From Nocardia mangyaensis (lineage in GTDB: Bacteria > Actinomycetota > Actinomycetes > Mycobacteriales > Mycobacteriaceae): a DNA stretch of 64,000 nt. Both the position numbers and the translations under genes were made by a program. The stretch lies in contig NZ_CP018082.1 in assembly GCF_001886715.1 (NCBI RefSeq), positions 4,278,001-4,342,000 of the forward strand, written 5' to 3'. Positions within the stretch are counted from its first letter, which is position 1, and each line of letters begins with the position of its first letter. The notes beneath the pieces are model-generated. The model did no database searches. It was not told the DNA's origin and saw only the letters and a program-made list of their open reading frames with translations. This document shows positions 1 to 9,357 of the stretch, one piece after another.

Positions 1-457
1 GCCGCCGATCCCGCTTGGCATCGGGCGCATCTGCCCCGGACCGGACCGGACCCGAACCACGCGAATCGCCCGCGCGCGGAACACCTTTCGCACCACCTAC
101 CCGCGAACCATCCTTCGCCCCGCCGACGCGGGCGTTGCCTACGCGACCCGGAGCACGCCCGGTGCCGGCAGTCCCGCTGTCGCGCTCCGCCGCACCCGAA
201 CGTCGGTGTGAATCACCCGCACGATCCGTCCCCGCACGATTCGAAGCAGGCCGTGCGCCACGGTCAGTGCCCTCGCCCTCACGGCGGGTACTCCAGCGGT
301 CGTCGTCGGTACGGGGCATGCCCGTGGTCTTGCCCTTGGCGGCGCGGGCGGCCCAGCCGCCATCGACGTTCTTGGCGGTGACCTTGCCTTCCTGGCGTGG
401 CGGGGTGCCGCTGCGCTGGTCGGCTTCGCGGCGGCGCCGACGATCGGAGGCACTCAT
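1..457 (-). CDS. rsmB: RsmB-like 16S rRNA (cytosine-C5) methyltransferase, N-terminal part only
   Basis: An open frame begins at an ATG (457-455) and runs without a stop off the left edge, so only about 152 N-terminal codons are visible. This part is low-complexity and rich in Arg, Gly, Ala and Asp, with short repeats such as V-G-G-A-K, and is probably disordered. No methyltransferase motif lies inside the window. The assignment rests on position: in actinobacteria rsmB (fmu/sun) follows def-fmt on the same strand, often with a basic disordered N-terminus. Its ATG overlaps the stop of a 27-codon micro-ORF that starts at the fmt stop. Expected role: m5C967 modification of 16S rRNA in the cytoplasm. 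The gene is inferred, not seen in full. Confidence 0.6.
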   Translation of the reverse strand, partial: MSASDRRRRREADQRSGTPPRQEGKVTAKNVDGGWAARAAKGKTTGMPRTDDDRWSTRREGEGTDRGARPASNRAGTDRAGDSHRRSGAAERDSGTAGTGRAPGRVGNARVGGAKDGSRVGGAKGVPRAGDSRGSGPVRSGADAPDAKRDRR

Positions 458-537
458 GGCTGCACCTCGGTGACGCCCGGCTCCGGCGCGAACGCCGTGG
501 CAGCTGTGCTCATTCGCCGCTCGCTGCGCTCGCTCAT
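454..537 (-). other. 27-codon micro-ORF bridging fmt and rsmB
   Basis: A short frame starts at an ATG (537-535) that overlaps the fmt stop codon in an ATGA arrangement. It ends at a TGA (456-454) that overlaps the rsmB ATG, again as ATGA. Its first codons read M-S-E-R-S-E-R-R, encoded by a GAGCGAGCGCAGCGAGCG-type repeat (518-537). It may be a translation relay that couples rsmB to fmt, or chance in a GC-rich spacer. Confidence 0.3.
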
Positions 538-1457
538 CCGATCACCGTGCCGGGGGCGAGGCGGGCGCCGCGGGCCCAGTCGAGGGCGTTCATCATCTTC
601 TTGCCGGGTGGCTGGACCTGACCGAGGCGGACCGCGGTGGTCGATGTACCGACGAAGACGCCGGATTTGCGCACCTCGATCTCGCGTTCGGGCAAGGTTT
701 CCTCCACCATCTCCACCGGGCCGAGTTTGAGGCGCAGCCCGTTCACCTCGGTCCACGCGCCGGGCGCCGGGGTGACGGCGCGGATGTGGCGGTGGATGGA
801 CAGGGCGGGTTCGTCGAATCCGATCCGGCCCGCCTCCACGGTCACCTTGGGCGCATAGGACACACCATCGTTGGACTGTGGAATCGCTCGCAGCTCCCCG
901 TCTTCCACACCGTCAAGGGTCTTCTCCAGCAGGACCGCACCCGCCTCGGCGAGCCGGGCGAGCAGTTCGCCCGCGGTGTCGGTGAGGCCGATCTTCTCGG
1001 TCATCACCCCGTACACCGGGCCGGTGTCCAGGCCCGCTTCGATCAGGAAGGTCGACGCGCCGGTCATGTCGTCACCGGCGTCGATGGCGGCCTGCACGGG
1101 CGCCGCGCCACGCCAGGCCGGCAGCAGCGAGAAGTGCAGGTTGATCCAGCCATGCGTGGGGATGTCCAGCACCTGCTGGGGCAGCAGCGCGCCATAGGCC
1201 ACCACCGGACAGCAGTCGGGCGCCAATTCGGTGAGCGCGGCGACGAATTCGGGCTCGGCGGGCTTGTGCGGGGTGAGCACCGGGATGCCGTGCTCGTCGG
1301 CCAGCTGACCCACCGGCGACCGGCTGATCTTGCGGCCACGGCCCGCGACGGCGTCGGGCCGGGTGACCACCGCGACGACCTCGTGGCGCTCGCTCTCGAT
1401 CAGCCTGCGCAGTGACGGCACCGCCGGGTCCGGCGTGCCCGCGAAGACCACGCGCAT
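534..1457 (-). CDS. fmt: Methionyl-tRNA formyltransferase
   Basis: Transfers a formyl group from 10-formyl-THF to Met-tRNAfMet, supplying the initiator tRNA in the cytoplasm. The 307-residue protein is of normal family length. It opens with the typical M-R-V-V-F-A-G-T-P strand and carries the conserved [13 protein letters not shown] segment (the SLLPxxRG signature) near residue 110, followed by the C-terminal tRNA-binding domain. The ATG at 1457 was chosen because it shares one base with the def stop codon (TGATG) and gives the conserved N-terminus. A longer reading in the same frame runs through def and is not credible. It forms a co-expressed pair with def, the enzyme that removes the formyl group. 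Confidence 0.97.
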   Translation of the reverse strand: MRVVFAGTPDPAVPSLRRLIESERHEVVAVVTRPDAVAGRGRKISRSPVGQLADEHGIPVLTPHKPAEPEFVAALTELAPDCCPVVAYGALLPQQVLDIPTHGWINLHFSLLPAWRGAAPVQAAIDAGDDMTGASTFLIEAGLDTGPVYGVMTEKIGLTDTAGELLARLAEAGAVLLEKTLDGVEDGELRAIPQSNDGVSYAPKVTVEAGRIGFDEPALSIHRHIRAVTPAPGAWTEVNGLRLKLGPVEMVEETLPEREIEVRKSGVFVGTSTTAVRLGQVQPPGKKMMNALDWARGARLAPGTVIG

Positions 1458-1996
1458 CAGTGGCCACCGCCCACACCGCTGGATTCGCGCACGGTGACAC
1501 CGGCACGGAACCAGTCGGATTCGCGGATGGTGCGCATCGCGTCCTTGCGGTCCTCGGGTTCGAGCCGGCTGACGAACAGCACGCCGTCGAGGTGATCGGT
1601 CTCGTGCTGCACACAGCGGGCGAGCAGGTCCTCGGCCTCGAATGCGAGCGGCGCACCGGCGCTGTCGACACCGGTGACCCGCACGCGCAGCGCCCGGCGC
1701 ACGTCGTAGCGCACGCCGGGGATCGACAGACAGCCCTCGGGCCCGACCTGTTCGTCCGTGCCGATGGCGGACCACTGTGGGTTCACCACGTGTCCGGCGG
1801 CATCGCCGGTGTCGTAGACGAACACCCGCAGCCCCACCCCGATCTGCGGCGCCGCCATCCCGACGCCACCGTCGTCGTGCATCGTCTCGGTGAGATCGGC
1901 GACCAGCTGGGCGAGCTCGGCGCCGAACTCGGTCACCGTGTCGGCACGGGAACGCAGAATCGGATCGCCGAACAGGCGAACGGGCTGAATGGTCAC
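1457..1996 (-). CDS. def: Peptide deformylase
   Basis: Removes the N-formyl group from nascent proteins. All three family motifs are present in the 179-residue product: G-V-G-M-A-A-P-Q (motif 1, about 44-51), E-G-C-L-S with metal ligand Cys89 (motif 2), and H-E-T-D-H with His131, Glu132 and His135 (motif 3). I chose the GTG at 1996 because a GGGAG ribosome-binding site lies 5 nt upstream and the protein then begins with the conserved [12 protein letters not shown]. Upstream ATG codons would add an atypical tail. Its stop overlaps the fmt start by one base, so the two are probably translationally coupled. A TAGAAT -10-like hexamer lies just upstream. Confidence 0.97.
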   Translation of the reverse strand: MTIQPVRLFGDPILRSRADTVTEFGAELAQLVADLTETMHDDGGVGMAAPQIGVGLRVFVYDTGDAAGHVVNPQWSAIGTDEQVGPEGCLSIPGVRYDVRRALRVRVTGVDSAGAPLAFEAEDLLARCVQHETDHLDGVLFVSRLEPEDRKDAMRTIRESDWFRAGVTVRESSGVGGGH

Positions 1997-2033
1997 GGCG
2001 GCTCCCGGCTGGCGGATTGTTGGCGGTCGCCCC

Positions 2034-2039
2034 ATTCTA
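2034..2039 (-). promoter_or_regulatory. Candidate -10 element for def-fmt
   Basis: The minus strand reads TAGAAT about 38 nt upstream of the def GTG, in the 86-bp gap after the lipase gene. It matches the actinobacterial TAnnnT -10 pattern. No clear -35 box was seen. Confidence 0.35.
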
Positions 2040-2082
2040 GTTTCCGTTCGCGGCGCCTCCGACCGCCCGTCCGACGCGGCGG

Positions 2083-3102
2083 TCAGGAGTTTCCGGCGAT
2101 GATCACATCCGGAATCCCGGTGCCGAGCGGAACCGGCTCGCACACCGGCTCCGGCGCCCTCGCCGGGTCGAGCACGCGCAGGAGCAGTTGCTGGACGAAG
2201 GGGTCGTACACCAGGTGGAAGTGGCCGGTCAGGTCGTCGGCGCAGAGGTCTTGGAGGACGAGGTTCTCGGCGCCGGGACCGCGTAGGGCGATGTTGTCGA
2301 AGGGCTGGATCATCTCGTCGACCCGGCTGCCCACGGTGACGTAGCGGACGCCGGGCACGGTGTCGCCACCCTCGTTGAGTTCGAGCATCAGCGGGGCGCC
2401 CTGCGCCTGCTGCACCGCCGCGACCGAGGTGACCTGCGCGTAGACGTCCAGCAGTCCGGGGACGGCCTGCCCCACCGGCACCAGTCCGTACATCACGCCG
2501 CCGTAGCTGGGCGAAGCCAGTCCGACCCAGGTGTCGACCTTCGGTGCGCCGCCGAGTTTGTTGACATAGAACCGGCTCACGTTCGCCCCCTGGGAGAACC
2601 CGACCAGGTCGACCTTCGCCGCCCCGGTCGCGTCGAGCACGTCATCGACGAACTCGGCGAGCTGGGCGAAGCCGATCCGCATGTCCTCGGTGCCGTAGGT
2701 GTCCGCATCCGGCTTGCCGCCGTAGTTCAGCGCGAAGACGCAGAAGCCCGCCTCGACCAGTTGTGGACCGATCCCGGCCCAGTCGGAGTACGCGCTCGAG
2801 TCCGTGCCGTGCACGAGGACCACCGGGCGGGGATGATCAACGGTGGGTCGGCACTCGAAGTCGTTGACGCCCGACGGAACCGCGTCCGGATGGGTGGCGA
2901 TGTAGCGGGCCGCGGCGAGATGATCGGACTGCGGTGGTCCCGGTTGACTCGGGATGACCGGGGGCCGATAGCCCGCCGGTTCCGCGGCGGCGATCGGCGC
3001 GAGCGACACACCGACCACCGCCGTGCAGGCGAGCGCCGCGGCCGACACCCTCCTGCGTATTGGTGATACTCCCCAACCCCACACACCTCGCGGCTGTTCC
3101 AT
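2083..3102 (-). CDS. Secreted triacylglycerol lipase / alpha-beta hydrolase (lipase class 2 type)
   Basis: Probably hydrolyses ester bonds of lipids outside the cell. The 339-residue protein has a basic N-terminus (R-R-R at 16-18), a hydrophobic stretch and an A-A-A-E-P cleavage region near residue 41, consistent with Sec export. It then shows the hydrolase core: V-V-L-V-H-G-T (oxyanion side, about 94-100) and the nucleophile elbow G-F-S-Q-G with Ser170, followed by a late His in G-H-F-H-L. This arrangement is typical of the EstA/LipA class 2 lipases common in Nocardia and Rhodococcus. It lies 62 nt downstream of the padR-type gene on the same strand and may be co-transcribed with it. The start is uncertain within a few codons. 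Confidence 0.85.
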   Translation of the reverse strand: MEQPRGVWGWGVSPIRRRVSAAALACTAVVGVSLAPIAAAEPAGYRPPVIPSQPGPPQSDHLAAARYIATHPDAVPSGVNDFECRPTVDHPRPVVLVHGTDSSAYSDWAGIGPQLVEAGFCVFALNYGGKPDADTYGTEDMRIGFAQLAEFVDDVLDATGAAKVDLVGFSQGANVSRFYVNKLGGAPKVDTWVGLASPSYGGVMYGLVPVGQAVPGLLDVYAQVTSVAAVQQAQGAPLMLELNEGGDTVPGVRYVTVGSRVDEMIQPFDNIALRGPGAENLVLQDLCADDLTGHFHLVYDPFVQQLLLRVLDPARAPEPVCEPVPLGTGIPDVIIAGNS

Positions 3103-3164
3103 ATCCCAAAGATCTACTCCATGGGACCGACAACCGCACCTCGACCAAGGGGCTCACGCCGCCC

Positions 3165-3842
3165 TCACTTCTCGGGGGTTGCGTCGCCCTCGGGAGCGAG
3201 ATCGTCCTCGGCGAGGATGCGATACAGCGCGCGGCGGGTCTCGGTGAGCACCTCGGCGGCCCTGGCCGCCTGCTCCGGAGTACCGACCGCGGCGACCTGT
3301 CCGACCGCGCCCATCACCTGCCCGACCAGCCCGCGCAGATCCAGCGCCTGGGCGCCGACATCCTGCCTGACCTCGGCCCAGGGATCGCCGATTTCGTCGC
3401 GATGGGTCTCCACATAGGCCTTGCCCTCGTCGGTGAGTTGCGCGGTCTTGCGACCGGCCACCTTCTCGATGAGCACCAGGCCCTCGTCCTCGAGCTGGGC
3501 CAATGCCGGGTAGATCGACCCCGGGCTGGGGCGCCAGACATCGTCACTGCGCTCGCGGATCCGCTGGATCAACTCGTAGCCGTGCATGGGCCGCTCGGCG
3601 AGCAGCAGCAGGACTGCCGCCCGCACGTCACCGCGCCTGCCCCGACCACCGCGGCCTCGCCCCCGGCCGAAACCGGGACCGAAGCCCGGTCCGAAGCCAG
3701 GCCCGAAGCCCGGTCCGAACTCGGGGCCGTGCCCGTGTCGCCCGCCCCGGCGGAACTGCCGTCGTTCGGTACCGAATTCGCCGAAGCCGGGCCCTCGCCC
3801 GCGGCCGAAGTGTCCGAATTCTCTTTCTTCTCGGTTGTGCAT
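3165..3842 (-). CDS. PadR-family transcriptional regulator with a Gly/Pro/Phe-rich N-terminus
   Basis: A 225-residue DNA-binding protein. The PadR winged helix starts near residue 77, with R-A-A-V-L-L-L-L-A-E-R-P-M-H-G-Y-E-L then the P-S-P-G-S-I-Y-P-A-L-x-x-L-E-x-E-G-L segment. It is followed by a C-terminal helical dimerisation region. The first 75 residues are unusual: acidic/basic, then four G-P-G-F units and an Arg/Gly-rich run. The N-terminal extension is encoded by a 12-bp tandem repeat. A 10-bp palindrome 44 nt upstream of the ATG may be its own operator. It may control itself and the downstream lipase; the inducer is unknown. Confidence 0.88.
   Translation of the reverse strand: MHNREEREFGHFGRGRGPGFGEFGTERRQFRRGGRHGHGPEFGPGFGPGFGPGFGPGFGRGRGRGGRGRRGDVRAAVLLLLAERPMHGYELIQRIRERSDDVWRPSPGSIYPALAQLEDEGLVLIEKVAGRKTAQLTDEGKAYVETHRDEIGDPWAEVRQDVGAQALDLRGLVGQVMGAVGQVAAVGTPEQAARAAEVLTETRRALYRILAEDDLAPEGDATPEK
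3667..3726. repeat. Five 12-bp tandem repeats inside the PadR gene
   Basis: Five consecutive 12-bp units of the form ccgaagcccggt, with two or more substitutions in the end copies, encode the repeated G-P-G-F stretch of the PadR protein. Copy number is likely to vary between strains by slippage. Confidence 0.8.
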
Positions 3843-4187
3843 GACAGCCTCCTCGGGCTCTCGCGGTTATTCTTTACGCTATCGACGATATATCGGCAAT
3901 GCATCGAGCGCAAGGGTGGTCTGCGCCTCACTTCCCACCGAGCGCAGCCGAGGTGTCACGCGACAAGGGAATTTCGGGCCTTGGAAGTCCCGCGCGGCCG
4001 GTGGACCGGCCTGCCATTGCCGTGGTCGGCGAGATCGATCCGCTGACCAGCAGACCCGCTCCGGCGGCGACGGGGCCGTCGGCGGATTCCGGCACAAGCC
4101 GTCGGCGAGGGGCTCGCTCGGGACCGCGACACGCGGAGAACTCCCCGACGGCTGTTGCGGACACGTGCTCGTGCGGGCCGGAGCCGA
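3843..4187. other. 345-bp non-coding stretch between priA and the PadR gene
   Basis: No convincing gene is present on either strand. It holds the PadR promoter region at its left end and an inverted repeat at 3996-4011 (arms GGCCGGT and ACCGGCC, 2-nt centre) about 180 nt past the priA stop. The repeat has no T-run and is only a weak terminator candidate. Confidence 0.5.
3886..3895. promoter_or_regulatory. Palindromic candidate operator upstream of the PadR gene
   Basis: The perfect palindrome CGATATATCG lies in a locally AT-rich patch 44-53 nt upstream of the PadR start codon. PadR proteins usually repress their own promoters through short AT-rich dyads, so this is the natural candidate site. 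Binding is inferred. Confidence 0.4.
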
Positions 4188-6359
4188 TCAGCCGATGTCG
4201 ACCGGGTCGATCTGGACGCGCAGTGGCGCGTCGGAGCGGTGAGAGCTGCGGACTGCCTGGGCTGCGGCGAGGGCGCGAGCGAGGGGGGCGCCGCCGGAGC
4301 GTGGGACGCGCAGGAGCATCCGTTCGACCTCGGCGGGGCTGTCGGCGCCGGAGAACGGCGTGCGCGCGGTGGGCGGAAGGGGGACCGGGCCGAGGACTTC
4401 GGTGCCGTCGGGAAGTGTCGCGGCGTCGAGCAACTCGGCGATGGAGGCCGTGGTGCCGTCGATGGCGGCCAGGCGTACGGCAGGCGGGAAGCCGACTTCG
4501 GCGCGGGCTGCCAGTTCGGCGGCGGCGTGGTGGACAGGATCCCAGCGGACCAGCGCCTGGACGGTGGGCAGGGCGGGTTCGGCCATCACGATCACCTGAC
4601 CGCGCGGGCGGACCAGCGCGGCGGCGCCCATCCAACGGCGCAGGGTGTCCTCGGTGGCGCGCAGATCGGCGCGACCGAGCAGGGCCCAGCCGTCGAGTAG
4701 CAGCGCCACACCGTAGCCGCCGCGTACGAGTGGTTCCGCGCCGACAGTGGCGACGACGACCTGGGCGCCCGGCTCGACCGTGTCGAGCACCTCCCCGCCG
4801 CCCGACCCCCGGATCGGCACGCCGGGAAAGGCCCGGCCGAGCTCTTCGGCGGTGCGGGCCGCACCGATCACCATCGCTCGCAGTGCCCGCGCGCCGCAGG
4901 CTTGACAGCGGAACGCGGCCTCGGTGATGCCGCACCACTTGCACTGGGGGCTCGCCGCTTCACCGTCGGCCGACTGAGGCAGTGCCAGTGGCCCGTTGCA
5001 GTGGCGGCAACGGGCGGGCGTGCGGCATTTCGCGCACGCGAGCGACGGGACATACCCCCGCCTCGGCACCTGGACCAGGACGGCCGCGTTCTCCTTGATC
5101 GCGGCGCGCGCGGCCGCGAAGGCCACGCCGGGCATGCGCACCGCGCGGGCCAGCGCGTCACGTTCCAGCGCGAAGTCGGTGTCGCCGGGCGCGCTGATCC
5201 GGGGTGACACCTCGCGCAGGACCTGCCGTTCGGCCAGAAGGTCACGTGCCCAACCGGATTCGACGACGGCCTGAATTTCGGCCGTGCGGGCGAACCCGGC
5301 CGCGACGAAGGCGGCGCCGGTCTCGTGCGCGCGCAGCATCGCCACTTCACGGGCATGTGGATACGGGGAGCGCGGTTCGGCGTAGGTGTCGTCGCCATCG
5401 TCCCAGAGAGCAATGAGCCCGAGGTCCTTCGCCGGCGCGAACACCGCGGCCCGTGTCCCGACCACAATCCGCGCCTGCCCGCGCAGCACCGCCAGCCACC
5501 GCCGGTATCGCGCCGCGGGCCCCAGTCCCGCCGACAGCCCGACAGCCGAATCCCCCACCAGCCGAATACATTCGGCGAGCAATCGATCGAGATCCCGCTG
5601 ATCCGGCACCATCAGTACCGCACTGCGCCCACCGGCCGCCACCGTCGCCGCGAGTTCGGCCAGCCGAGCCGCCCAGTCCTCCCCCGGCAGCGCCTGCCAC
5701 GCCGCCCGCGGTCCGCGACCGTCGGCCAGGGCAGCGACAAAGGCACCGCCGTGTACATACCGACCCCACGCCGCGGTGTCCACGACCGGTGCCACATCGG
5801 CGCCCGACGCGGCATCACCCGGCGCACCTGCCAGCGCCCCGGCGCTACCCGAATCGCGCTGCGACGAGAGCCCGCCGGGGCGCGATTCCGTGCCGGGTTC
5901 TTCGGCGGCAGCGTGGGATTCGACCTGGCGCGGTGGCGTCACGTGATGCTCGGCCGCCTTCTTCTTGCTCGACGACTTCTTCGCCCCGCCGTTTTCCGTG
6001 CTCGCGTGCCGCGGCGGAATCGCCAGGCGCAACACGTCGGCGCGGGTGCCCGCGTACCGCGCGGCGACCGACGTCGCCAGCCGCAGGATCTCCGGCGTGA
6101 GGACCCGCTCGGCGGACACGACCCGCTCGAGCGGCATCATCTTGCCGGTGTGGTCGGTGCGCGGGAGCCTGGCCAGCAGGTATCCGTCCACCAGGCGGCC
6201 GGCGAAACGGACGCGCACCCGCACACCGGGCTGCGCGATCTCGTCGAGTTCGGGCGGGACCAGGTAGTCGAAATCACGGTCCAGGTGCGCGGGCGACAGC
6301 AGCGGGAGCACCCGAGCGATCGGGTGTCCCGCTGGTGTCGATGGATCGTCCGCTGCCAC
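4188..6359 (-). CDS. priA: Primosomal protein N' (PriA), helicase motifs degenerate
   Basis: Actinobacterial PriA homologue of 723 residues, involved in replication restart at stalled forks. The N-terminal 3'-DNA-binding domain is clear (R-V-L-P-L-L-S-P-A-H-L-D-R-D-F-D-Y-L-V-P). The zinc-binding region is intact, with C-A-K-C, C-R-H-C, C-K-W-C and C-Q-A-C pairs. The ATPase core is not: where E. coli-type PriA has a G-x-G-K-T Walker A, this protein has only Gly/Ala-rich sequence, and the DEAH box is replaced by A-L-W-D-D-G-D. It therefore probably loads primosome proteins without unwinding DNA. It starts 14 nt after the metK stop and is likely co-transcribed with it. Confidence 0.93.
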   Translation of the reverse strand: MAADDPSTPAGHPIARVLPLLSPAHLDRDFDYLVPPELDEIAQPGVRVRVRFAGRLVDGYLLARLPRTDHTGKMMPLERVVSAERVLTPEILRLATSVAARYAGTRADVLRLAIPPRHASTENGGAKKSSSKKKAAEHHVTPPRQVESHAAAEEPGTESRPGGLSSQRDSGSAGALAGAPGDAASGADVAPVVDTAAWGRYVHGGAFVAALADGRGPRAAWQALPGEDWAARLAELAATVAAGGRSAVLMVPDQRDLDRLLAECIRLVGDSAVGLSAGLGPAARYRRWLAVLRGQARIVVGTRAAVFAPAKDLGLIALWDDGDDTYAEPRSPYPHAREVAMLRAHETGAAFVAAGFARTAEIQAVVESGWARDLLAERQVLREVSPRISAPGDTDFALERDALARAVRMPGVAFAAARAAIKENAAVLVQVPRRGYVPSLACAKCRTPARCRHCNGPLALPQSADGEAASPQCKWCGITEAAFRCQACGARALRAMVIGAARTAEELGRAFPGVPIRGSGGGEVLDTVEPGAQVVVATVGAEPLVRGGYGVALLLDGWALLGRADLRATEDTLRRWMGAAALVRPRGQVIVMAEPALPTVQALVRWDPVHHAAAELAARAEVGFPPAVRLAAIDGTTASIAELLDAATLPDGTEVLGPVPLPPTARTPFSGADSPAEVERMLLRVPRSGGAPLARALAAAQAVRSSHRSDAPLRVQIDPVDIG

Positions 6360-6373
6360 GCGGGCGGTGGGTA

Positions 6374-7585
6374 CTACAGGCCGACGGCCGCGCGCAGCTT
6401 GTCGGCGCGGTCCGTGTGCTCCCAGGGCAGGTCGATATCGGTGCGACCGAAGTGACCGTAGGCCGCGGTCGGCGCGTAGATCGGGCGCAGCAGGTCGAGA
6501 TCGCGGATGATCGCGCCCGGACGCAGGTCGAAGACCTCCGCGATGGCGGTGGAGATCTTGGTCGGGTCGATCGTCTCGGTGCCGAAGGTCTCGACGAACA
6601 GACCGACCGGGGCCGACTTGCCGATCGCGTACGCGACCTGCACCTCGACGCGCTCGGCCAGCCCGGCGGCCACCACGTTCTTGGCGACCCAGCGCATCGC
6701 GTACGCGGCCGAGCGGTCCACCTTCGACGGATCCTTGCCCGAGAACGCGCCGCCACCGTGGCGGGCCATGCCACCGTAGGTGTCGACGATGATCTTGCGG
6801 CCGGTCAGACCGGCATCGCCCATCGGCCCGCCGAGCACGAACTTGCCGGTCGGGTTGACCAGCAGCCGGATGTCGGAGGTGTCGAGCGAGGGCAGGTCCA
6901 GGTCGCCGAGCACCGCGTCGACGACCTTTTCGCGGATGTCGGGGGCGAGCAGGTTGTCCAGGTCGATATCGGCCGCGTGCTGGGTGGAGATGACCACCGT
7001 GTCCAGGCGAACCGGGCGGTCACCGTCGTATTCGATGGTGACCTGGGTCTTGCCGTCGGGACGCAGGTACGGCAGCACGCCAGACTTGCGGACCTCGGTG
7101 AGCTTGCGCGAGAGCCGGTGCGCGAGCGCGATCGGCAGCGGCATCAGTTCGGGGGTGTCGGTGGTGGCATAGCCGAACATCAGGCCCTGGTCACCGGCGC
7201 CCTGGCGCTCGATCTCGTCGTCGGAGCCGCCGACGCGCGCCTCGTGCGAGGTGTCGACGCCCTGGGCGATATCGGGCGACTGGGCGCCGATGGCGATGTT
7301 CACGCCACAGGAGTTGCCGTCGAACCCCTTGGCGGAGGAGTCGTATCCGATCTCGAGGACCTTCTCGCGGACGATCCGCGGGATGTCGGCGTAGGCGGAG
7401 GTGGTGACCTCGCCCGCGACATGGACCTGACCCGTGGTCACCAGTGTTTCCACCGCGACCCGGCTGCTCGGATCCTCTGTGAGCAACGCGTCGAGGATGG
7501 AATCGCTGATCGCGTCACAGATCTTGTCCGGATGGCCTTCCGTCACGGACTCACTGGTGAATAGCCGACTGCCGGTCGTACGCAC
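6374..7585 (-). CDS. metK: S-adenosylmethionine synthetase
   Basis: Makes S-adenosylmethionine from methionine and ATP in the cytoplasm. The 403-residue protein is full length with the family signatures: [12 protein letters not shown] near the N-terminus, [11 protein letters not shown] in the middle, and the glycine-rich loop [10 protein letters not shown]. The GTG at 7585 was chosen; a purine-rich GAGGGAGAGGG site lies about 7 nt upstream and the N-terminus matches the family. It precedes priA by 14 nt and follows coaBC after 220 bp, so it probably has its own promoter. No SAM riboswitch was recognised in that gap. Confidence 0.98.
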   Translation of the reverse strand: MRTTGSRLFTSESVTEGHPDKICDAISDSILDALLTEDPSSRVAVETLVTTGQVHVAGEVTTSAYADIPRIVREKVLEIGYDSSAKGFDGNSCGVNIAIGAQSPDIAQGVDTSHEARVGGSDDEIERQGAGDQGLMFGYATTDTPELMPLPIALAHRLSRKLTEVRKSGVLPYLRPDGKTQVTIEYDGDRPVRLDTVVISTQHAADIDLDNLLAPDIREKVVDAVLGDLDLPSLDTSDIRLLVNPTGKFVLGGPMGDAGLTGRKIIVDTYGGMARHGGGAFSGKDPSKVDRSAAYAMRWVAKNVVAAGLAERVEVQVAYAIGKSAPVGLFVETFGTETIDPTKISTAIAEVFDLRPGAIIRDLDLLRPIYAPTAAYGHFGRTDIDLPWEHTDRADKLRAAVGL

Positions 7586-7805
7586 AGTTGTTCCCTCTCC
7601 CTCAACGGGTTACTCGTATCGGCTTGCGACGGTAGCTTCGTCCTCCGACGGCTTCCGCACAACCCTTCTTCTCAGACTATTCGAAACCACCGACATGGTG
7701 GCGGGTAAGGACCAAGCCGCACACCGAACACCCACTTGAGCGGTACACTGCGCGACCGTCATTGCGGTGCAACACATCTCGCTCGAGATCGGTGACGCGC
7801 CCCGG

Positions 7806-9023
7806 TCAGCGCAGCAGTGGAACGAGCGCGTCGAGCACCCGGCTGGCCAGCAGGGCCTTGGAGCCGTGATCGAGAGCTTGTTCGGTGCCGTCGGCGCCGA
7901 GCAGCCACCCGTCGTTGGTGTCGACCTCGAACGCCTTGCCCTCGCCGACCGCGTTGACCACGAGCAGATCGCACCCCTTGCGGGCAAGTTTGGCCCGCGC
8001 GTGGGTGAGCACGTCGCCGTTGTCGTCGCCGGTCTCGGCGGCGAAACCGACGATCGCGGTGTCCGTGAGCCGCCCCTCGGTCCTGGCGTGCACCAGTCCG
8101 GCGAGGATGTCCTCGTTCTTGGTCAGCGGGATCACGTCGGGCTCGTCCGCGCCCTTCTTGATCTTGGCCGCCGCGACGTGGGTGGGCCGGAAATCGGCCA
8201 CCGCGGCCGCCATGATGACCGCGTCGGCGCCGAGCGCGTGCTTGTCGACCGCGGTCTTGAGCTGGTCGGCGGTGGTGATGTGGACCAGGTCGACCGCGGC
8301 GGGCGGAGCGAGCTCGATGGTGTTGCCCGCGATCAGCGTCACCTGGGCGCCGCGCTGGGCGGCCACCCTGGCCAGGGCATAGCCCTGCTTGCCGGAGCTG
8401 CGGTTGCCGAGGAAACGCACCGGATCGAGCGGTTCTCTCGTTCCACCCGCGGTGATCACCACGCGGCGACCGGTGAGGTCGCGGGGCAGCGCGTCGGCGC
8501 GTTCGAGCAGCAGCGAGGCCAGGCCGAAGATCTCCTCCGGCTCGGGCAGCCTGCCCGGACCGGTGTCGGTGCCGGTGAGCCGACCCGAGGCGGGTTCCAT
8601 GACCGTGGCGCCGTGCGCGCGCAGCGTCGCGACATTGGCCACCGTCGCCGGATGTTCCCACATCTCGGTGTGCATCGCGGGCGCGAACAGCACCGGACAT
8701 CGGGCCGTCAGCAAGGTGGCGGTGAGCAGATCGTCGGCGCGCCCCTGCGCGGCGCGGGCCATGAGGTCCGCGGTGGCGGGGGCGATGACGACGAGATCGG
8801 CCTCCTGGCCGATCCGGACATGCGGCACCTCGGGCACGTCGGCGAACACCGTGGTGTGCACCGGCTGACCGGACAGTGCTTCGAAGGTCGCCCTACCGAC
8901 GAACTCCAACGCGGACTCGGTGGGAATGACCCGCACCTGATGTCCGGTCTCGGTGAACCGACGAACGAGGGCACACGCCTTGTAGGCGGCGATGCCCCCG
9001 CCGACCCCGACGACGATCCGCAT
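7806..9023 (-). CDS. coaBC: Bifunctional phosphopantothenoylcysteine decarboxylase / phosphopantothenate-cysteine ligase
   Basis: Catalyses two consecutive steps of coenzyme A synthesis: ligation of cysteine to 4'-phosphopantothenate and decarboxylation of the product. The 405-residue protein has the flavoprotein CoaC half first (V-G-V-G-G-G-I-A-A-Y-K-A-C start; S/T-rich flavin site and A-P-A-M-H-T-E-M-W segment), then the CoaB half with I-T-A-G-G-T-R-E-P-L-D-P and the nucleotide-binding G-N-R-S-S-G-K-Q-G. The ATG at 9023 was preferred to upstream codons because it begins the conserved strand directly and has a GGAGG about 10 nt upstream. It follows rpoZ by 28 nt in the mihF-gmk-rpoZ-coaBC set. 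Confidence 0.97.
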   Translation of the reverse strand: MRIVVGVGGGIAAYKACALVRRFTETGHQVRVIPTESALEFVGRATFEALSGQPVHTTVFADVPEVPHVRIGQEADLVVIAPATADLMARAAQGRADDLLTATLLTARCPVLFAPAMHTEMWEHPATVANVATLRAHGATVMEPASGRLTGTDTGPGRLPEPEEIFGLASLLLERADALPRDLTGRRVVITAGGTREPLDPVRFLGNRSSGKQGYALARVAAQRGAQVTLIAGNTIELAPPAAVDLVHITTADQLKTAVDKHALGADAVIMAAAVADFRPTHVAAAKIKKGADEPDVIPLTKNEDILAGLVHARTEGRLTDTAIVGFAAETGDDNGDVLTHARAKLARKGCDLLVVNAVGEGKAFEVDTNDGWLLGADGTEQALDHGSKALLASRVLDALVPLLR

Positions 9024-9051
9024 GGTCTTTACGCCTCCGGAGTAGAGATGG

Positions 9052-9357
<306 letters not shown>

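Noticed and set aside
7586..7805. Possible SAM riboswitch in the gap before metK
   Set aside because: I could not find the conserved cores of SAM-I, II or IV classes; only a short ATCTCG/CGAGAT dyad (7776-7789) and a TAGTCT -10-like hexamer are visible. A covariance-model search would settle it.
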